This document shows positions 23,845 to 35,784 of a stretch of 64,000 nt of DNA, piece by piece. The first letter of the stretch is position 1; the number at the start of each line of letters is the position of its first letter. The notes under the pieces were generated by a model. The model searched no databases. It had not been told where the DNA came from and saw nothing but the letters and a program-made list of their open reading frames with translations. This DNA is from Setoptus koraiensis (Eukaryota; Arthropoda): contig CM106586.1 in NCBI GenBank assembly GCA_048013815.1, positions 3,658,001 to 3,722,000 of the forward strand, in the 5' to 3' direction. The translations under genes and the position numbers were made by a program.

Positions 23845-23850
23845 AATAAA
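23845..23850 (+). terminator. Likely polyadenylation signal of the latrophilin gene
   Basis: AATAAA lies about 485 bases after the stop and is followed by A-rich sequence. It is the first canonical hexamer I noticed downstream. Confidence 0.5.
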
Positions 23851-24060
23851 ACACAAACACTCTGAGCCGATCTCTTTTTGTCCCCCTCTCCCCGTCTCTG
23901 CCGTCTCTCCCCGTCTCTCGCTGCCTCTCCCTGTCGGTCCCCGTCTTTCGCTGGCTCTCGCTGCCCGTACCTGACAGTGTCAGGCTGACACCAACAAGCG
24001 GGTTGACGCAACCGAGTGATTTATTGATCTCATTTCAATATGTACCCACACTCGTGTGAG

Positions 24061-24061
<1 letters not shown>

Positions 24062-24108
<47 letters not shown>
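24062..24108. repeat. (AC)n microsatellite
   Basis: About 23 uninterrupted AC dinucleotides, the longest clean dinucleotide run in the window. Confidence 0.97.
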
Positions 24109-24111
<3 letters not shown>

Positions 24112-25306
24112 ATGATACAGGGGGCAACGGTTGTTGCGCCGTGATTTAAATCGCACAAACAAACAAATACAAACTCACAAACAGTTACAGTCTAGCAGTA
24201 ACAACAAATAGTCCGGCTCACAATTGCAGCGGCAAACTTGCCACGTGCGCACTAATTCGCGCAAATGTACATGAGTGGGCAGCGCGGAGCTGAGAATATA
24301 GTGCACGGGGTGGCACTTAATGAAAAAATAATATGTGTTTGTTGATCGCGCGGTACTGCCGTCTCCGCAATATTGCACAAATATCCCAATAGTGACGCAA
24401 TGGTGACGCAATAGTGACCCAATAGCGACGCGATAGCGACGCAATAGTTGCGCAATAGTTATGCAGTAGCATGCCCAAGCTGAGATTAATGACGTGGAGA
24501 GCGATATGAGACGCCGGCACGAGCAGAAATATTGTTGTACACCATTGGTTATACCATTGGCATATAACAGTCAGTCCAGTTGCTAGGTACTGCGTATTAC
24601 GTAATGCTATGGCCGGCGCTATTTTAGAGAAATCCGAGACGAGCCCAAGTGGATCGCACTAATTCCACTTCCTATCAATGGGAGCAGCATGATAATTTGG
24701 CTCTTGCGCTTGTGTGGCCGCACTTCCGCTGCTTGCAAGCGCCATCCGACATACAGTTACGTAACGTACAAGAATAATGTTTGTTTGTTTGTGTGTGTGT
24801 GTGTGTAAATTCTATTAGTTAGTTTGTTTATGCTGTTACTATAGCCACTGTGGCACAGAGGGGCCCAAGGAAGGCATTAGTTTGTGTGTGTGGTGTAATC
24901 GATACTAGAGACCAGAGTTGTTGACTTAGCCCTGGCCTGCGCTCTCTGGCGCACAGGGGCCCCATGCGACCCTATGCGCGGGCAAAAGCCCATTTGTCGT
25001 TGGCTATCGATTCGCTCAATGATGCAATCGTATCAATATCTTCGTCTGGCTTCTGGCTTCTGGCGGGCCAGCCAGCCAGCTCTGACACAGGAACTGGCCC
25101 CCTCGGCGGCCCAGCACGATTGCATACGATGCTGGCCGTCGTTTGCATTTGAATCGTACGCCACTGGCACTGGCACGATGCAAGCGATTTAACTGGCTGC
25201 CAGTTATCGAGTTTCTTTCGGTCGGACATGGGGCTCCGGCGGCATCAACAAAACCAGCCCAGTGCGCAAACTTGTCGGCCGAACAAACATTATCCACGTT
25301 GAGGGG

Positions 25307-25365
25307 CCCGATGTGTATACGGCAATGTGTATACGGCCATGTGTATACGGCGATGTGTATATGGC
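25307..25365. repeat. ATGTGTATACGGC minisatellite
   Basis: Four copies of a 13-14-base unit. Confidence 0.85.
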
Positions 25366-27372
25366 ACGGCCAGCAATAGTGAGAGCACACATTTCTGGAG
25401 ACGCTCGGCCGACGCAAACTCATGAGCAAAATAACCAGCCCGGATATTCACTGGTGAATCGGGCGAATGCACTCCGGCCAGCACACTCTGTGTTATGGGC
25501 CCCAAACGGATATTTGGACCATGGAGGCAAAAAGTGATTTTTGTAATACGATACTTTTCTCTCTTTCTCTCTCGTTTTTTGCGTATCACATTTATAATGT
25601 CGGTGGGCATACGCGGGCTACCAGAAACCGGGCGACAATCTGGGCACGGCGACTCGCACAATGGCCACAGCGATCGGTCCGGAATCAATCAGCGAGCTCG
25701 TTTTCATTTGATTTAGCGCCGTCGAGCGTCGGCGCGCCCGCGCAGGGGTCCCCACTTCATCTTGGCGCTATTTTAAAAACCATCGCGTGCTATTTTGAAA
25801 ACCATTGATGCGACATGCAAATGGGGGCCACACAAGCAAACAAATCTTAGCGTTAATGCGGCTCGCTGCCGCATACTTGAAAAGTATCACCCGTATGTCT
25901 TGCGCGATTTGCATATAAATGATATGATATCGCTATATTTGCATCATGTTGTTTCATATTATTTCTCGCGCTCTCTTAATATTGCGCAGCACGTGATTAC
26001 GTGCTTCACATAGCTACACGGCATTTGCCGAGCCGCACTCCATTCTCGCGGCATCTCTTGGCATATTCTTTTGGTAAAGAGCTCGTTCGCTTTTTACCGC
26101 TTGCAAGCAAGCGAGAAGCGAGAGTGGCGAGAGTAAAAAAACTTGTTTTCACTTTGCACTCCAAAGTTTGGGGCCCCTGGCTGGCCGCGCACGCCAGTCG
26201 CAAGCGCGCCAGCGAGGGCCCAAATGTATTATGATGATGATGTACGGTCTAAGCGAAAAAAGAGGCACAAAAGTGGAAAAAAGTGAAAAGGGGAAGGGCT
26301 GCTCGCTGGCAACATGTATAAAATACATATAATGTATGGGGGCGAACAAGTGAAACAAGTGAATTAGACCAGAAGAGAAACCATTGAGTGACAAAACTGG
26401 CTGCAAACGAGCGCATCATCGGGCCGCTCGTTGGCCCGATGACGAGTTAGAATATTGCGACTTCTAATGATAGTCGCAGTTCATTATTAGGCCCAGTTGG
26501 GCCTGGGTTCCATTGCTGGGGCCGCTGGCAAATTTCAGTCATATTATTATTATTATTATTATTAGAACGATTGAAATGCCACGAATGCGAATATTCACCC
26601 TGCAATGGATATTGCCATCTATCGGATGTTTGTCTGCTCAGCCGGAATTGCTGCCAGTCGCTGTCTCAGCTGTATGCTGTCAGCGAAAGTTGCCTCGTCG
26701 GTCGAGGTTGCTGTCGGTCGAGTTTGGTCTCTCCGTAGTGGGGCTCCCACCGCGAGACAGTTGCACGTGCTGCACGACATGTCATGTCGATACTGCTGTT
26801 ATGTAACATGTATTTGTGTTTAGTATTAGCACAATGATGGCAACGTTAATGGCCGTTGCTAATAATATTAACAATAATGATTATAAACCGGGGCCATACA
26901 GCTAAAAACGCGCCATTCATTGACTGTTGCCACTACTAATTTCGTCCATTGTTACATAATCCCTCTCTATCTGTGCGTGTGTGTGTGTGTGTCTATTTGT
27001 GTGGGCCTCCCAGCGGCGGCCCCACAAAGATCACGGCCAACAGTGACATACAAAGTCGATGGCTCGTTACATTATTATATGTTATTGTTAATTCACAATT
27101 GCAAACGCGCGCGCGCGCGCCCCAAACTCGATAATGAACTTATTTGCACGTGCACAATTTTTCTGTTGTATGCGGCCGAGTGATTACCTACTGCGACTCG
27201 TGCCTCACCACGATACGCACTGTACTGTGCGATATGACATAACACAATACAATACAATATAATGTAATAATCTAATGTAATAGGTGAAGAGGGCCAAGTT
27301 GGTCCCATCATTAATCAGTTTTCTATTCATTAGGCAATATCACACAAACTGCATTGCATGTGCCCCCGCAGT

Positions 27373-27443
27373 AACATTGCATTAGGTAACATTGCATTAG
27401 GTAATATTGCATTAGGTAATATTGCATTAGGTAATATTGCGTA
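27373..27443. repeat. 15-bp minisatellite AACATTGCATTAGGT
   Basis: Four to five tandem copies with ATT/ACA variants. Confidence 0.88.
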
Positions 27444-28771
27444 ATATTACGTTATATCACCGTGATACAATGTTTGCAGGCAACTTTTTCCAGTTCAACA
27501 GCCAAACGTGGCAACAGATAAAAATTTCAGTTGCGTTAGTGGTGCCATTGCACACAATTGCCAGCAGCCCATCGATTTCTGGCAAACAATTTATCGCGCC
27601 CAATATCGGCGGCGGCTATCGCGCTTGTCGGAGCTCGTTGGCACGGGGTGAGCCGCATCGGGCCCAAATGAGGCCCGGCTTACAAGCAAGCGAACGCCGC
27701 TCGTTATTGATTCGTCCAAAGAATGAGCGTGCCTCTGTGCAACTCGTGCACGAGGCCCCCCGGTTATTGTTCGCCCCCGTCATGACGCTCGTAACGAGCC
27801 CCCCCTTCCCCCTTGGCGCCCTTTCAGCACTTTGGCACGCGGGAAAATCTTTTTATTTTAATTCCTATTACGCCTAATACGCGCTGTGTGTGTGTGTGCT
27901 GAATACTCCACACTGGCCCTCTACGGTGCGGTGTCAGAAATAAATGATGGGCCGCCTATAAAATAGATTCGCATTTGAAAATTGCCAACTGCTCGCCGGC
28001 AACTCAAACAGTAGTACCTGAACAGGGCTTGTTGTGCACGAGCACCGCGGCCCGATTGCCCGACGGTGGCCCGCGCAGCCCGACGACGGCCCGATAACAA
28101 CGTGAAGCCAACAATAACTGCTCAACAATCTGACCTGGACAGGCCGAGAGGGGTCGCAAACCGCGGGGGCCGGCCCATCATTGAGGGCCAGCACAGAGCC
28201 GATGATGGCCAGCAATCATTATGGGACCCCTTTTGCAGCGACAATGGCAGCTGTAACTGTGAGTGGGGCCGGTTGAGTGTGCTCAAGATGTTGCTGCTGC
28301 ACACTGTTGTTTGTTGCCCGTTTCCGATGATATTTCTTGGACGGTGATCAATCATTATTACATGCAGTAGAGCAGATACACACATGCAACAACATCGCAG
28401 CGACAACGACGCAACGGCATAGTTAACGGACTATGGAGACGACAACCACCAGCCCAAACGACAACAGACGCATGGCCAAGTTGTGAGTGACGTAACAGAA
28501 GAAGCGAGCGACAGAAACAAGCAAACAAACAATTTCATTTATTTTGTTTGTTGTGTCATCATCGTGTCGTTATTTGTTATCTGTTATGTTGTTGTTGTTG
28601 TTGTCGTTGTTGTCGTTGTTGGTTGGTTGCTGCTGTTGTGCATTGTCGGTATGGATATTTGAAACTAGACTCGATCGGACATAGATGTAACAAGCGACGA
28701 CACGACAGACGTTGTCTAGACTAGGCTATCATAGAGACCACGATGACGATCGATTGGCTATTTGAATTGTC

Positions 28772-28800
28772 ACACACACACACACACACACACACGCGCG
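28772..28800. repeat. (CA)n microsatellite ending in CG repeats
   Basis: About twelve CA dinucleotides followed by CGCGCG. Confidence 0.95.
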
Positions 28801-29120
28801 CGAGCGACATCAGCCAATGTCACCGGGCCCCTAATCCAAAGTCTAAAATACAGCCACGTTTCGTTGTGACTAACGAACGCTGGCTGTCATTTTTGCGTTT
28901 GTCGTGTGGGGCATCCTTGTCACTAGCTCGCGTATGAGCCATGTGATTTCGATTGAGCCACACTATTACATAACATTTGGCACTTGCCTGGTGAGCCGAT
29001 CGCCATCACGGGCACAGCAGCAGTTTAGTGGCTGATCCCATTAGGCGTGACTCATTGCCAAGCTGTGTCGCTACAGTTTCATTCTATGGCCCCATAGGAT
29101 CCATGCGAACATTCGTTCAT

Positions 29121-29200
29121 TTCGGCTCATTTCGGCCCATTTTGGCCCATTTTGGCCCATTTTGGCTCATTTCGGCTCATATTGGCTCATATTGGCCCAC
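29121..29200. repeat. CATTTTGGCC/CATTTCGGCT decamer repeat
   Basis: Eight tandem decamers; the Phe/Gly/Trp/Ile-rich open frame across it is a repeat artefact. Confidence 0.88.
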
Positions 29201-29689
29201 TTTAATCCGTATTGCGCCTAGTTGCTGTTCTGCCAGTCGCTCGGGCGCCAATCTGGGGCCCAAACCGTTGGGCCCAAAATGACTCTGGGGCGCCCTGGTT
29301 GTAGAATCCCAAAGGATAAGCCACACTAATGTCGGCCGCCACCTGGCAGCCTGGCCAGCGTGCCCTGATTGCCGGTGATCAACAACCAGCAGCAGCAGCA
29401 GTAGTTAGTTGCGTCGCTTAATTAACCCCACCCAAACGTTAGTCTGGTGCTCGTGCCGGGCACATCCGCTTGCAATTGACAACAGCGCAGTTGCATTGTC
29501 AGTCGCGAATATACAGTTGCGTATATGATAATATATATATGATGGTGATTAGCTTGATGACGAAACACTGAACCTGTCACTCTGTGGCTCCGTTACTCGG
29601 GGCCAGCACAATTGCGGCAACATAGCTTGGCGCTAGTTTGCACGCCCACGCAATGCTCATTGTCCGGTAGATGGCCGTTGGGGCCAACA

Positions 29690-29729
29690 GTATGAACAGT
29701 GGTTGTGTAAACGACACCACTGTTCATAC
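29690..29729. repeat. Perfect 14-bp inverted repeat
   Basis: GTATGAACAGTGGT (29690-29703) and ACCACTGTTCATAC (29716-29729) are exact reverse complements with a 12-base loop. This is the last strong hairpin before the composition boundary. Confidence 0.9.
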
Positions 29730-30903
29730 ACTGTGTTTGGCGTGTTGCTCGTGCAGCTCAATGGTGGTCAGGGGAGCCATGCTCAATTGAACAACAGTGC
29801 AAACAATAACAAACTCAATCTTATGTTTATTAATGTGCCTAGCTAGGCACCAAAATGGCCATTTTCTGGCTGACACCAACATTAAAGCTAGCCAACAGCT
29901 AGTTTCATAACTAACGGTTATATTCAACTAACGCTGTTTGCTATAGTTGTCATACCAATCATGTCTGTATACTGTATATAGTCTGCCTACTGCAAATTAA
30001 TGCAAACGCTCCTAAATTGTTGGCGACTCTCTGCGGCGACAACACAATTTATCGTTCACACTACCAAATCAAGTTGATGCGCCCCAAAAGGGCGCTGATA
30101 ATTATTCAGGCTGCGTATTGCGCTCACCAGCCCCAGCCAGCCAGCCTCAATCGAGGCTCCTGTTTATCGGTGTGTGTAGTGCACTGCCAAATAACTGTTT
30201 TATTATGTGTTCACAACGGCAACAACAGCCTCCATTGTGATGATTATGATGGAGCGGAAGAGGAGGGAAAAATGATTAAATGGTCACTCCGATGAGTGTG
30301 CCACCAAGCTCTCCTCACATACATGAGTCCGAGGCATACCAAGTGCCACCACGAGCATCCAGAACAAAAAAAGTCGGATGGAATTCATTATGAACGCCTT
30401 AATTATGACCAACGATCGGACCTCGCCAAAATAAATTCTAGTCGGAACTCAATCCGGTCAGCTCATTGCTGTTTCGATTAACTTATTGTTGACTCGTCAA
30501 AAAAAAACTACAGTATTATTACTCACAAGTTTGTTACCACTTATCTCGCTTGCCAGAGAAAAAAGCGATACGAGTGGCGCCATCTTGATGGTTGCATCGA
30601 GGAATCATTCCTCGAATCACAACTAACAACTTTGTTTGTAAACTACTCTTTGCAAACATCATTTGCTATCGGTCTGCACTTACAAGCTAAACCTCTTTAG
30701 TGGTGCACTCCGAACTATGACCCAACTATAGCTTTTTGGAACTCTCCAGACACTATTCTAGAATCCGCGTTTTTTGTAGTTTTCGCAATAGTATCATGAC
30801 TTTTTTATCCTTCGAAATGGCCAAACTATCGATGCTTATCCAGCAGCAGCATTGCTGAATCGGATAACTTGAAAATGGGGTGGATATTTCGATTTTCAAC
30901 AAA

Positions 30904-31960
30904 TCATTTTGTTGTTGTTGGTTGGTTTGCTATTGCCCTCGGTGGGTGCGAGTTGCTAATGGTGCACGTTTCGCCCGAATTGTGACCACATAGAATATGT
31001 GGCCACTCGGAAACATCTACTGTATCATAAGAGTAATTTAATTCGAACGAAAGAGATGAATTTCGGTCGTATTTTGCCAGCCTAACATGATGCACATAAA
31101 ACCTACTCAAATTAAATTTAACTTGTTGCTGATCTAACCCGTACTGTTCAGCTATTGTTGTTTGTCGGCCTCGAGTTGACGATTCAATCGTCCTAATCTT
31201 CAAATTTAGACACGTTGCCATAGTCAAGATCAAGGCGTCGTTCTCCCTCGCTTGAGCTGAGAAAGATTCTAGATTCCTCTTAGGAAAATACACGTCCATT
31301 GAGCCGAAAAAGAATATGATGGATGCTCAAGCCACGCTTGATACCATCAAATATAGAAGGGGCATTATTATCAGGAGCAACAAAAAAGTTGGATAAGAGG
31401 AATTTCTTTATCGACGGCATTGCAATTTATCGCATCGGAGTGGCCAATTTTCTCCCAGATCTCAGGAGCGCCGTGAGAGGTTTGTCATTCATATCTTGGC
31501 GTTACATTTATTTGCTTTGCAGCGTCGGCTTTCCAATGTCGTTGTTGTCTGAGCTCGCGTATTAATAGAGCCCTCGGAATCCGCTTTTACGGTCACTGTA
31601 AACTTTAGCATGCTGTGTACGCTCCTAAACGATGAGCAAGAGAATCGCTGGAGAGAAATAGGAAAAATTCCGGAAACTTGGGGAAGCAGATCGCTGCCTT
31701 TCGAACCAAACTTGCTGATGGGCAACGGACAAGCTTATCCTTGCCACGAGCAGCGACAATTCAAAGATCCCCTAGTAACAAGAGTGGTGTCTAAAGAATA
31801 ATAATTGGTAGCCTGTGTCATCGGAAATCAAACGGAATGTGATTTTCTTCGAAATATGGTCCTTCTCACCACCGAGAATCGCTCATTGTCGGAGGTTGTC
31901 ATTGAGTCAACACTGGCTGTCGAGCACAACGCCTCGGAACGAACAATGGAATTTTTAATT
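30904..31960. pseudogene. Possible decayed coding remnant, family not recognised
   Basis: On the minus strand 30904-31299 stays open for 131 residues with a non-repetitive, ordinary amino-acid mix. A second minus frame just upstream (about 31300-31420) also reads like protein (contains FVAPDNNAPSIFDG) but is out of frame with it. Plus-strand frames at 31610-31980 show similar texture, interrupted by stops after RVVSKE. No domain is recognisable. It may be a broken gene, such as a fast-evolving receptor, or chance. Strand and identity are unsettled. Confidence 0.22.
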
Positions 31961-32254
31961 TTGAGCTCAATGGTCTGTATGACCATTACACCACCTTACC
32001 TGTGCTTACTGTGTGGCATAATTGTTATTTTTAACACACAAGCACACAGGCACAGAGAGGGGGGCCTTTGTGCGCAGAAGCGCGCGCCAAATTCGAATCG
32101 ATTTCTTTTTGCAGACAATTTGTGTGTGGCAAAGTTGTGCGCATTCGAGGGGGTCTGAACACAATTGGTAGGTCCTCTGCGAAAATCATCATGTTCGGTG
32201 GTGTGCTGCATAAACAATTTGCACCGTCTAACTTGACCGAGCTGCTTTTTATCA

Positions 32255-32300
32255 CCATTATTATTATTATTATTTAAATATATTATTATTATTACCGATA
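32255..32300. repeat. ATT-rich trinucleotide tract upstream of CLASP
   Basis: Imperfect ATT repeats end about 115 bases before the CLASP start codon. Confidence 0.85.
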
Positions 32301-32414
32301 TTATTATATTATCCAATTATTGTAACTTTAATTATTGTCTCATTATCATCGTTTTAAATATTTTTAATTATTTTCATAATTCATTATTATTCACACACCC
32401 ACACGCAACATATC

Positions 32415-34370
32415 ATGACTAGCAGATTGGGCCTCACAAACAAATCGGTTCCAGCTGGACAAAAGAAGACAGTGGGCGCCGACGAGGACATGTTCTTGCA
32501 AGCCTTTGAGGACACGCCAAGACTCGACATCAATACGCCTAAAGATTTGGAATGTGAATTCATTCGTACCGTGGCCATCATATCCACTGTTAGTGCCGAT
32601 TGGGATAAACGCGTCGATGCTATTAAACGTTTCAGATCTCTATTAAACTGTGGTATAGCCGATTGTGATGACTTCTTTCCAACGTTGAGAACACTTGAGA
32701 TACCATTTCAGAATAACATCTCAGATTTACGCTCACAAGTAGTAAGAGAGACATGTATAACGCTGGCATTTTTATCCTGTAGATTACAACAAAAATTTTC
32801 ACGCATGGCCGAAGTGTTATTTCCATCACTTGTTAAACTTATACCAAATAGTGCCAAGATTATGTCGACATCGGCCACTGTTGCCATTAGATTTATCATA
32901 CAATCAACGCACAATTCACGCTTGATACCTATTATCAGATATCAATTATCAAATTCGAAATCCAAAGAAATACATCGTGCTTTATGTGAATTCGTTGAGC
33001 GCATCGTGCACACTTGGCCGAGCAACACACTTGAGAGGCACCTCAACGATCTTAAAGAAGTTATCAGATTGGGTATTTGCGATTCGGACGAACAAGCACG
33101 CATTTTTGCACGCAGGGCCTTCAATGGATTTGCGGATTTATTCCGTGAACAGGCCGAACAGCTTTATAACTCATTAGATCTACAACGACAACGAATGCTA
33201 AATAGTGAAAATAACTTAACATCCATGTCCAACCATGGTAGCACCAATTCAGTCAACAACCATAATTCAATGTCATCTTCATCATATCAACAGCAGGTGT
33301 TGCGCAAACCACGTGCCCCAGCAGTATCTCACCAGCAGCCATCATCATTAGCGCTCGGTTCTGTTGAGAATTTATATGGCTTTACGTCGCGTCTACAAAA
33401 GATAAGTCAATCTCGAGTAGCAACAGCGGCATCGTCAATGAACCCACCTCAAAGCCCATATAGCCAGACAGTCATAAATGAAAGTAGACGAGTGGCGGCC
33501 GCCAACGCCAGATCAACAAGCGCCATAGATGTTGCCGCTCAAAGGAGGGCTAAAGTCAGAGCCAACAATCTCAGCAGCATGTATAATAGACCCGTTGCTC
33601 CATCAAGAATTTCGCCCCCTGGTCAATACGCTCAACAGACAGCTGTTTCAAATAATGCTCAAAATAACCATGTTAGTCATCAACCAACTAGCCTTATTAT
33701 GACTTCGCCTACGAATACAGCTGCAGCGGTTGCAAATGTCTTAGCCAGTCCAGGCGTCACAGTTCGCTCGTCACGCTGTCGTATATCTCAATCTCAGCCA
33801 GGCAGTAGATCAACGTCCCCATCTTCAAGATATAGTTACATAACAAACTCTGGACACAGGCGCCGATCTGGTATACCTGTTTCAACTAGTCGAAGTACTA
33901 GTCCCGCCAAAGGTTCATTGCGAGACTCGTCGGAATCAAATTTAGGCGGTGACAACATACAACAAGATGGGGCTGCATCTATTTTGTCTGCACAAAAGGC
34001 CACTCAATATTTAAAATCTTTGATCAATGGCACCAACAACAATGCTAACACCAATAACAATGGTAGCACAGAGGCGGCAATTAAATTCTTGACCAAATTG
34101 ATTGAGCATCAACCTGCGGGCGTTGTATGCAGTCTCTTGGATGATATAATGCCTTCTCTCATAACAGCATATGATAATCCTGAAGCTTCTGTGCGTAAAG
34201 AAGCAGTTTTTGCCATGGTTGCAATCTACAGCAAAGTAGGTGGTGAAAAAATGGAGTCTCATTTGTCGAATCTAAGTTTTAGCAAAAGAAAATTGTTATT
34301 TGTTTATATTGACAAGAAAAATATTCCCCGACCAAGCGCGCCTGTGCAAGAACGAGGCGACATTTCATGA
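32415..34370 (+). CDS. CLASP: CLASP-family microtubule plus-end protein, intronless and shortened
   Basis: One uninterrupted frame of 651 residues. Residues 20-270 match the CLASP TOG2 HEAT-repeat domain (DLRSQVVRETCITLAFLSC, PNSAKIMSTSATVAIRFII, ADLFREQAEQLYNSLD). Residues 270-520 are a Ser/Arg/Asn-rich linker with an EB1-binding SxIP-type motif (RRSGIPVSTSRS) for plus-end tracking. Residues about 550-651 match the extreme C-terminus of CLASP (SVRKEAVFAMVAIYSKVGGE, then HLSNLSFSKRKLLFVYIDKK). TOG1, TOG3 and much of the C-terminal TOG/CLIP-binding domain are missing compared with CLASPs of about 1,500 residues. CLASPs stabilise microtubules at the cortex, spindle and kinetochores. The intact frame and preserved ends argue for a functional short paralogue; absence of introns could reflect retroposition or general intron loss. 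Confidence 0.85.
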   Translation: MTSRLGLTNKSVPAGQKKTVGADEDMFLQAFEDTPRLDINTPKDLECEFIRTVAIISTVSADWDKRVDAIKRFRSLLNCGIADCDDFFPTLRTLEIPFQNNISDLRSQVVRETCITLAFLSCRLQQKFSRMAEVLFPSLVKLIPNSAKIMSTSATVAIRFIIQSTHNSRLIPIIRYQLSNSKSKEIHRALCEFVERIVHTWPSNTLERHLNDLKEVIRLGICDSDEQARIFARRAFNGFADLFREQAEQLYNSLDLQRQRMLNSENNLTSMSNHGSTNSVNNHNSMSSSSYQQQVLRKPRAPAVSHQQPSSLALGSVENLYGFTSRLQKISQSRVATAASSMNPPQSPYSQTVINESRRVAAANARSTSAIDVAAQRRAKVRANNLSSMYNRPVAPSRISPPGQYAQQTAVSNNAQNNHVSHQPTSLIMTSPTNTAAAVANVLASPGVTVRSSRCRISQSQPGSRSTSPSSRYSYITNSGHRRRSGIPVSTSRSTSPAKGSLRDSSESNLGGDNIQQDGAASILSAQKATQYLKSLINGTNNNANTNNNGSTEAAIKFLTKLIEHQPAGVVCSLLDDIMPSLITAYDNPEASVRKEAVFAMVAIYSKVGGEKMESHLSNLSFSKRKLLFVYIDKKNIPRPSAPVQERGDIS

Positions 34371-35752
34371 GACATTTGTGAGACGCAACTAGAGAAATTA
34401 ATGTATGTAATTCTCTAGAAAAAGACCACTCCAAGAAATCTACATTCCAAATATCATTGGTATGCTCGGCTATTAAAATGTCGACTATTGGCTTTTCAAC
34501 TTTAATTATTAGCGATTGCACGTCAAAAGTTCTACTGAATAAAGAAATGAGCACCAGACAATGACCACCCTTTGTGAGGTTGTCGATCAAATTTTGTCCA
34601 ATAAAAAACCATTTGATCAAACAGTGAGTAGAGTTAGACATTCAATGTTAAAAGAAAAGATTTCCTGTATCACAGACTGTACAGTTTCAGTTGTCGAGCT
34701 AACGATTAACTTATGCGCGCGACATCTTTCAACAATTCAAGAGTTGAAGTGCTGAAGTGCTGATGCGAGACTCTGATAAAAGTCACTGACTAACTTATTA
34801 TTTTGATAACAATTAAGGCGTAAGAAGGAATCTTCATATATTTCGGAAGAAGCCATGTAAAATATTTTTGTCCTTTTCGAGAACCAAAAAATATTTTTAG
34901 AATAAAACGCTTTTATATGGTTTCGATCGGCAATCGATATTATTATCACTCGACCAAGCATGATGATGATTTATCGACAACAATTAAGTGGATTGTGATG
35001 CCATCACGTTGGAATTGTCAGATATTAAATAGAGAATGAAGGAAATTCATGATAAATTGTTATCTTGTTTCTGTGACATTAAAGTCTGTCTAGTTTTTAT
35101 TAAAAAACAACAAAAAACAAAACCAATCGCTCTTTGTTAGATAGAACGATTGGTTAGAAAGTGGGGGCAACAGATAGGCGGGACAAGGCAAGGCGAAATA
35201 AGCCATTAAGATGGGACGAGATTGACGTTTTAAATATGACCTAAATTACAATAGGAGGGGTGCCGATTGTGGAAAACTGTAAGCCATGAGCTTTCTTACA
35301 GTAATACACGCTTACTAATTAATGTTGCTGTTGTTTTTGTTTGTTGCTAATCTAGTAGTTAGTTGCTGCTGTTAGTCATGGTTCGATAATGAATGTATTT
35401 ATCATCCATTCAATGGTTTGCAAAATACTTTTGTTGCTCAATGAAACAAATTTAAATACCCATACACCTGTTACTTCGCTAGCGCCAAATTGAGAGAGGC
35501 AGATCTCACCACTAAACGGCTTATCCAGTTCTCCATCAAGTCCTCTGGTCTTGATACCACACGCTAGAACATTACAATCTGATGTGAATTTGTGCTCGTA
35601 GAAAGAACAAAAAAAAACTATGAAAGTAACGGTGTGGTAAGTATGTAAATGAATTAATATTGTCAGTATTGGCGAAGAACAAAAAACCTAGATAACCAGT
35701 GCACAGGTATTATTTCGTGAGACGATAGACGCATAATTGTAAGATAGAAGGG

Positions 35753-35781
<29 letters not shown>
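35753..35781. repeat. (GA)n microsatellite
   Basis: About fourteen GA dinucleotides; a shorter GA run lies near 36081-36099. Confidence 0.95.

Positions 35782-35784
<3 letters not shown>

Larger units (their letters stand above)
23363..32414. other. Intergenic interval, no supported gene (9 kb)
   Basis: It follows the latrophilin stop and ends at the CLASP start. It contains CA, GT and short minisatellite arrays, a perfect 14-bp hairpin (29690-29729), the composition boundary near 30 kb and a possible decayed coding remnant (30904-31960). The longer open frames here, such as 27437-27877, lack codon bias, domains and splice context. Confidence 0.6.

Noticed and set aside
27437-27877. 146-residue plus-strand frame
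   Set aside because: It starts inside a minisatellite, has no domain or codon bias, and no splice or promoter context.
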